NCBI RefSeq assembly: GCF_017356265.1
Contig: NZ_JAFNAW010000001.1
Location: 1 to 64,000, forward strand
From: Paracoccus fontiphilus
GTDB taxonomy: Bacteria > Pseudomonadota > Alphaproteobacteria > Rhodobacterales > Rhodobacteraceae
Direction of reading: 5' to 3'
Length of the DNA stretch: 64,000 nt
Below are positions 59,722 through 64,000 of the stretch, one piece after another. Below the pieces are notes generated by a model. It worked only from the letters and a program-made list of their open reading frames with translations, ran no database searches and was not told where the DNA came from. Made by a program: the position numbers and the translations under genes. The first letter of the stretch is position 1. Each line of letters begins with the position of its first letter.

Positions 59722-62262
59722 TTAGCGCCCCCCTTTCAGGTATTGCTGGTTGGCCTGCTTGAGCCGGTCCTGCGCGACGGTGCGGGCCGACACGGCGCCG
59801 CTGATACGCTCGACCTGCGCCTGCCAGGTGCCGTCATCATCCATGTAGACGCGCACATCGACCGCGCCGCCGGCGGATTGGCCCTTGGTGTGGTCGATGA
59901 CGGTTTCTTGCGGGTGCAACATCGCAAGGAAGCCGCCTTTGCCGTCCATCCCGCCAGAACGCGCGCCGTTGCCGGTGTAGCCGCCGCCATCCATAGACAG
60001 CAGATTACCGAGGCTTTCCATTGCGCCACTACCCCAGGACGTAGCGCCAAGCAGACCCATGCCCGCCTTGGCAAGCTGCACCTTGGCGATCTGCTCAAGG
60101 ATGCCCGAGAGGGCATCAATGACCCCATCAGCGCCGCCAGTGATCGACCCGAAAAAGCCTTCCATCGTATCCTGCCCCTTTTCAGTGGCAGTGCGGATCC
60201 GTTCGAGCCTTTCCTCGGCGTCGACCCAAGCCTCGGCCATCTCCGTAATGCTCGCGCGCACCTGCGGGGTGATTTCGACCCCTGCCTTTTGCGCGTCGTT
60301 GAGGAGCTTCTGCTCCTCCTCGATCACGGCAAGGGCCCGTTCCCAATCGCCACCCGCCGCCGTCAACTGGGCGATCGCGTCAGCCTGGCGCAGGAAAGCC
60401 TCGGTTTCGGATTGGATATCCGCGACGCTGCGCTCGTATCCGTTCAGCCGTTCCCGACCATCGCCACCTCCGGACCGTGTGCGACCGCCACCGGAACGCC
60501 GCCGACCGCCGCCAGAAGCAGGCGCAATCGTCGGGGCGGTTGGTGTGCGGATGACGCCACCGGCGCCGACCTGCACGCGCATGGCTGCGCCTTGGCCGCC
60601 AGTGAATGCCCCAAGCGGGTCCAGTTCCGTCTGGGTCGCAATCTGCTGAGCGGTCCGCTGAGCGGCCACGCGACCATTCGCCAAGTCCCATGCCGCTGCG
60701 GCGGCCGACTGGAGCGTGCCTAGAAGCCCGCCGGTGGCAGTGTTGGCCGCGTTGAAGTAACCCGCAAGGCCGCTTGCTGCATCAGACATGGACCAGATTT
60801 CAATGCTGGCCGCCGCAGCGCTTACGGAGACTGCCTCGACGGACGTTCCTGCATCCTCTGTCAAGGACTGGAACTGCGTTGCAGCCTTCCCGCTGTCGAT
60901 CAGGGCGTCATAGATATCCAGAAGGCGCGGCGGGATGTTGTCGACGGTGCCGTAGACCTCCAGGAAGTAATCCCGCATATCGGCTGCCGCTGTGGCTTGC
61001 GCCTGGGGTCCTTGCGCCGTCTCAAGCTGCTGGTTCAGGTCCAGAAGGCGGGCCATCTGATCTACTGAGATTTCCAGATCCTCGGCCAGTTCGCGCGTCC
61101 ACGATGCCGACCGATAGGTCATGCCGCCGAAGATGCCTTGAACCTCGCCTGCGATCTTCCCAGCCCCATCGTTCAGTTCCTGCATGGCCTGCACGCGCCG
61201 CAGTTCCTGCTCCTCTTTCAGTAGAGCCCGTGCGCTGATCGCTGCGCGCCCGTATTTCTCGATCAGTTCATCCAGCGGTGCGCTCGATGCCTCGATGGCG
61301 TCGGCATAGCGATCCACGCTGTCGGCAAGGTCGCCCATCACGTCGTCAAGAGACCGACCAGCGTCACCTGCGTCTATCAGATGCGGCACGATAGCAGCCG
61401 TTACGGCCACTGCCGTCCCCATCAGGGACCCATAGAGGGCCAGCTTACCCGTCGCGCCAAGTGACCCTGCCAGCTGCGGGAACTGCTGAGTGAACGCCAT
61501 CATGGCGCTTTGCCCGGACGCGACCTGAACGGCGAAGTCTTGGATCTGGAAACTGGCCTGGCTGACGCGATGCGCGTAGTTGCTCATGCCATCCGAACCG
61601 TCATTCACCGAACGGTTAAGGGGCGCGAGGGATTGCGCTGCCATCTCTCTGGCGCGGGCTGCCTCGGCTGCAGAAATGGCCCCCATCCGCTCGGCAGCCG
61701 CGATGTCGCGTAAGTCCTTCTCATAGCGACGCGATACGGCGAACAGCGGATTGAACTGCGCTCGCAGGAAGTCAAGCTCGGCGCCATACGCCACAGCACT
61801 CCGCGCAGCTTCATCGCTAGCCCGCGTGACGCCGGTCATCGCCTCAATCTGGGCCTGCATGCCTGTTGGCGTGCCAGCGTTGCCGGTGAACATCTGGTTC
61901 ACGGCTTGATAAATGCGGCCTGTTTTCTCGGCCTCTTGGGCCGTCTCCTTCAGGGCCACCTGCAGCCCGGTGACAGGCGCTTGCGCCAGGTTGGCGGCAT
62001 TGCCCATTGCTCGCGTGTGTTCGACCAGATCCCGCAGCGCTGCGACCTGCTGGGCCGCGATGGTGTTGCCGCGGTTCTGAGCCTCGGTCACATTGGCGAT
62101 CGAGGCGACAACCCTGTCGAACTCCTTGGACAGATTGGCGGAAGATTGGGCGAGCTTCCCCTCGGTTTCTTCGCCCTTGCTGGCGAGGCTGTCGAGTGCT
62201 TGCTCGCCCTGCTTGAGGCCCGATGCGTCGGCACTTAAAACCAGCGTGGCAAAATCAGACAT
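59722..62262 (-). CDS. Phage tail tape measure protein
   Basis: An 846-residue tape measure. It has the opening FATLVLSADASGLKQGEQAL of TMPs, a long helical region, hydrophobic stretches in the middle (LALYGSLMGTAVAVTAAIVP), a basic low-complexity segment of Gly, Arg and Ser near 610-630, and a C-terminal part ending SFEDxK-like QDRLKQANQQYLKGGR. The mid-region ISYAHRVSQASFQIQDFAVQ-like pattern is common in these proteins. Its length sets tail length, predicted near 120-130 nm by the usual 0.15 nm per residue. GAGG seven bases before the ATG. Confidence 0.85.
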   Translation of the reverse strand: MSDFATLVLSADASGLKQGEQALDSLASKGEETEGKLAQSSANLSKEFDRVVASIANVTEAQNRGNTIAAQQVAALRDLVEHTRAMGNAANLAQAPVTGLQVALKETAQEAEKTGRIYQAVNQMFTGNAGTPTGMQAQIEAMTGVTRASDEAARSAVAYGAELDFLRAQFNPLFAVSRRYEKDLRDIAAAERMGAISAAEAARAREMAAQSLAPLNRSVNDGSDGMSNYAHRVSQASFQIQDFAVQVASGQSAMMAFTQQFPQLAGSLGATGKLALYGSLMGTAVAVTAAIVPHLIDAGDAGRSLDDVMGDLADSVDRYADAIEASSAPLDELIEKYGRAAISARALLKEEQELRRVQAMQELNDGAGKIAGEVQGIFGGMTYRSASWTRELAEDLEISVDQMARLLDLNQQLETAQGPQAQATAAADMRDYFLEVYGTVDNIPPRLLDIYDALIDSGKAATQFQSLTEDAGTSVEAVSVSAAAASIEIWSMSDAASGLAGYFNAANTATGGLLGTLQSAAAAAWDLANGRVAAQRTAQQIATQTELDPLGAFTGGQGAAMRVQVGAGGVIRTPTAPTIAPASGGGRRRSGGGRTRSGGGDGRERLNGYERSVADIQSETEAFLRQADAIAQLTAAGGDWERALAVIEEEQKLLNDAQKAGVEITPQVRASITEMAEAWVDAEERLERIRTATEKGQDTMEGFFGSITGGADGVIDALSGILEQIAKVQLAKAGMGLLGATSWGSGAMESLGNLLSMDGGGYTGNGARSGGMDGKGGFLAMLHPQETVIDHTKGQSAGGAVDVRVYMDDDGTWQAQVERISGAVSARTVAQDRLKQANQQYLKGGR

Positions 62263-62282
62263 TTAGAGCCTCGGAGGATATT

Positions 62283-62582
62283 ATGAGCAAAGCATTGGGC
62301 ATCCTTGTCGGAGCCGCATGCATATGCGTCATCGCTGCAACTGCATGGTGGGGGATCAGCCAATATCGAGCCGCCCAGGAAGAAGCCCAAGCGGAGGAAA
62401 TGGCGAGGGAGATAAGAAGAGGGGCGGATCTGGCTAGGTGCTCAGAAATAGTTGCGGCATTTGATGCTGGAGATAAGCGACCCGCAACCGAAGAAGCTGG
62501 ATCAGCCGGAGCGGAAAGCTACACAGAGCTTTGCCGAGAATCGCTCAGAATAGAGGAACTTAAGGCTGCTGCGGGGCAATAA
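62283..62582 (+). CDS. Small membrane-anchored protein on opposite strand (phage moron)
   Basis: A 99-residue protein with one N-terminal membrane segment (about 4-24, LGILVGAACICVIAATAWWG) and a soluble, acidic helical part with two Cys (about 55 and 83). A GGAGG six bases before the ATG supports the start. It is the only plus-strand gene in this phage region, with a start codon 20 bases from the tape-measure start, and ends at a bidirectional terminator. Lower GC and reversed orientation point to a moron acquired by transfer. Function unknown; possibly exclusion of other phages. Confidence 0.65.
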   Translation: MSKALGILVGAACICVIAATAWWGISQYRAAQEEAQAEEMAREIRRGADLARCSEIVAAFDAGDKRPATEEAGSAGAESYTELCRESLRIEELKAAAGQ

Positions 62583-62588
62583 GCAAAA

Positions 62589-62606
62589 CGCCCCCTTTCG
62601 GGGGCG
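62589..62606. terminator. Bidirectional terminator between plus-strand gene and lipoprotein gene
   Basis: CGCCCC and GGGGCG pair around the 6-base loop CTTTCG. On the plus strand CTTCTTA follows; on the minus strand TTTTGCTT. It ends the plus-strand gene and the convergent lipoprotein gene. Confidence 0.7.
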
Positions 62607-62610
62607 CTTC

Positions 62611-62886
62611 TTACTCACACAGCCCTCTCGGCTGCTCATAAGCCGTGATCGTCATTTTCTGATCAGGCCCTCGTTGGGCGTAGAGGGTGTAGAAGCACTT
62701 AGAGCCTGTGGGCGAGTATCCCAGCTGCCACTGATATGCAGTTCCTTTGCTGCCAGCGTCGAAACTGTTTGCTGGCGGGCCATACTTTGCAATCACTTCA
62801 TCCAACGGTTTGCCGACGAGCCCCTGCATGACTGCAGTTGCGCATCCAGCGACAACCAACACTGCCGCAAGTAGAATACCCTTCAT
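62611..62886 (-). CDS. Phage-encoded lipoprotein
   Basis: A 91-residue lipoprotein. The signal MKGILLAAVLVVAGC ends in a lipobox VAGC with the modified Cys at 15. The mature part has a SmpA-like/OmlA-type pattern GKPLDEVIAKYGPPANSFDA, then YQWQLGYSPTGSKCFYTLYA. A near-perfect AAGGAGGTGAC stands directly before the ATG, suggesting strong independent translation. It lies between the tail chaperone and the tape measure and is not a tail gene by nature. Phage lipoproteins can mask receptors from further phages; that role is inference. Confidence 0.75.
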   Translation of the reverse strand: MKGILLAAVLVVAGCATAVMQGLVGKPLDEVIAKYGPPANSFDAGSKGTAYQWQLGYSPTGSKCFYTLYAQRGPDQKMTITAYEQPRGLCE

Positions 62887-62925
62887 GTCACCTCCTTGTA
62901 AGACGATCACACGAGAGAGAATTTT

Positions 62926-63737
62926 TCATTCTCGATCAAGAGGCATGATCGACAGCAGGTCGCGCCCTTCCACCAGCCCCGAGACATAGGCCTCGGACAT
63001 GCCGCGCACCGTCTCATATTCCCACGGGGTGGACAGCCGCCCGGTGACCCGCCCGTAGGCCTCAAGCTCGGCATAGGGCAGCGGCATCCAGCCGCCCATT
63101 CCCGCCGGGGCGGCGAAGCCCAAGGCCGCACAGGCTGCCAGCAGGTCGCCGCGTTCCAGATCCTCGAAGCGGGGCAGCGTGGCCCCGCCGTCGATCAGGT
63201 CTTGCCCGCGCGTTTGCGTCCAGCCTTCAGGGCGGGCGTTCTGCCAGCCGATCTGCTGCGCGGCGCGGATGAGCTGGCCTCGGGCTTTCCCAGGAAGGCG
63301 CTCCGGTCGTTCGAAAATGCCAGCACCTGCTCAGCGAAGCTGCGGCCCTTCCCACGCGCAACCGGGTTCGACACATTCAGGGCAAGGAACCAGTCGACAT
63401 CTGCCATTGTCGCCGCGCGGGTGTTGCGATCGACGTTTTCAAAGCCAACGACCAGCTTGCGCGCCGTAACGCACAGACGGTCGTGATAGTCCTGCATTGT
63501 AGCATCGTCGGGCAGCTTGGGCAGCTTGGCGGCCTCGCGGAACGCTTCCTGCGCAACGCGGCCCTCGGTTCCCAGGACGTAGACCAGGCACGGCTTCTCG
63601 CGTGGCACCTCGGCGCCGTCATCGTCGAGGTGCGGGCCTTGATCATCCCACAGCAATTCCCCGGTGGACGGGTGGCGCAGGTGCAGCGGGCGGCCTTCAT
63701 CGGCCACGCTCCGGCTGTCGAAGCTGGTGAAATCCAT
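62926..63737 (-). CDS. Tail assembly chaperone G-T fusion made by -1 frameshift
   Basis: The G frame shifts back one base at GGGAAAG (63285-63291) into an overlapping frame that runs to TGA at 62926. The product is about 270 residues: 151 from G, then 119 including GKARGQLIRAAQQIGWQNAR and GFAAPAGMGGWMPLPYAELE. The T part shows no start codon with a good ribosome-binding site, and its frame is open well before the end of G. In lambda the same arrangement makes gpGT, which loads tail tube protein on the tape measure. Confidence 0.8.
63195..63737 (-). CDS. Phage tail assembly chaperone (G-like)
   Basis: A 180-residue protein without frameshift. It begins MDFTSFDSRSVADEGRPLHL and has LVYVLGTEGRVAQEAFREAA and LCVTARKLVVGFENVDRNTR, the pattern of tail assembly chaperones encoded between tube and tape measure. 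The end is basic (SRSAGRTPALKAGRKRAGKT). It is needed for tail assembly but absent from the mature virion, by analogy with lambda gpG. Follows the major tail protein gene by about 100 bases. Confidence 0.75.
   Translation of the reverse strand: MDFTSFDSRSVADEGRPLHLRHPSTGELLWDDQGPHLDDDGAEVPREKPCLVYVLGTEGRVAQEAFREAAKLPKLPDDATMQDYHDRLCVTARKLVVGFENVDRNTRAATMADVDWFLALNVSNPVARGKGRSFAEQVLAFSNDRSAFLGKPEASSSAPRSRSAGRTPALKAGRKRAGKT
63285..63291 (-). other. Programmed -1 ribosomal frameshift slippery site GGGAAAG
   Basis: On the minus strand the G frame reads G GGA AAG, the classical X XXY YYZ heptamer and the same heptamer used by lambda G/T. It lies 90 bases before the G stop, and the -1 frame from here is open for 119 codons to the T stop. 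Confidence 0.8.
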
Positions 63738-63834
63738 GATGTTCCCTTGGGTGGTTCTGGTTCAGAGGGGGCGACAGGTCGAACCACGCCTGCCGCCCCG
63801 CCGGTCATCCGGGGAGGGAAACCCTGGAACCGGA

Positions 63835-64000
63835 TCAGGCAGGCAAGTCGGCGGCGCCGCGAACCTTGGCGTAGTTCGGGACAAAGCTGAACGTGGCGCC
63901 CTCATAGCTGGTGACGCTGGACTCGTTGTCCGTATGGCTGTGCACGATGCCCGTCCAATAGGTCGCGTTGACACCATCAGGATCGACAATCTGGATCGAC
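63835..64000 (-). CDS. Phage major tail (tube) protein, C-terminal end only
   Basis: The last 54 codons of a gene cut by the window end. The fragment IVDPDGVNATYWTGIVHSHT and TSYEGATFSFVPNYAKVRG shows the beta-strand pattern of tail tube proteins, and the position directly before the tail chaperone fits. The remainder lies to the right of the window. Confidence 0.6.
   Translation of the reverse strand, partial: SIQIVDPDGVNATYWTGIVHSHTDNESSVTSYEGATFSFVPNYAKVRGAADLPA

Overview
The window looks like high-GC alphaproteobacterial DNA of the Rhodobacterales (Paracoccus-like) type. This is inferred from base composition, the Rep_3/ParAB replicon module, the TctABC and SoxBDAG operons, and the tRNA-Val-derived attachment sequence; no database search was possible. 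The first 19 bases are the Tn5 mosaic end used in Nextera libraries, so the window begins at an untrimmed contig edge.

Layout. (1) 20-2359: two small membrane proteins, a DUF4336 protein and a short-chain dehydrogenase. (2) 2423-6661: a replicon module with a Rep_3 initiator, an intergenic origin with 22-bp iterons and an AT-rich stretch, parA, parB, and three copies of a 13-15 bp palindrome that could be parS. This marks the molecule as a plasmid, megaplasmid or chromid. (3) 6899-13932: a PRC-barrel protein, a six-gene organosulfur operon (FMN reductase, TauD-type dioxygenase, LLM monooxygenase, ABC permease, binding protein, ATPase) and a DUF2243 protein. (4) 14269-20496: SHOCT protein, DMT exporter, small conserved protein, translationally coupled cysK and PLP decarboxylase, and a divergent winged-helix/TPR regulator. 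(5) 20531-28446: tctCBA, a frameshifted UxaA-type dehydratase and a binding protein, with a divergent tctD-tctE-like two-component system. (6) 28464-34280: peptidoglycan-binding protein, DMT transporter, a sucrose-phosphate-synthase-like GT-HAD fusion, and a subtilase followed by a small I9-like protein. (7) 34362-41603: the sarcosine oxidase operon soxBDAG beside two GlxA/AraC-type regulators, one GbdR-like. (8) 41728-44187: a membrane protein and an IS1182-family element.

(9) 44188-64000: phage DNA. An integrase gene is cut by the IS. Next to it is a 48-bp copy of the 3' end of tRNA-Val, an att core. From there to the window end runs a minus-strand siphovirus late region. Reading in transcription order (right to left) it holds the tail tube end, tail chaperones G and G-T with a lambda-type GGGAAAG slippery site, tape measure, distal tail proteins, a GNAT-like protein, the tip/host-specificity protein, a fibre, a FAD-dependent oxidoreductase, small virion proteins, a collagen-like protein, a glycine-rich adhesin, and a lysis cassette with an N-acetylmuramidase endolysin. 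A plus-strand single-TM gene and a lipoprotein gene interrupt the tail operon as likely morons.

Most notable: the FAD oxidoreductase and GNAT genes translationally coupled to tail genes; the G-T frameshift; the phage junction, where lysis-att-int are contiguous but int is cut by an IS without target duplication; the iteron/palindrome architecture of the replicon; and the signal-less subtilase paired with an I9-like protein.
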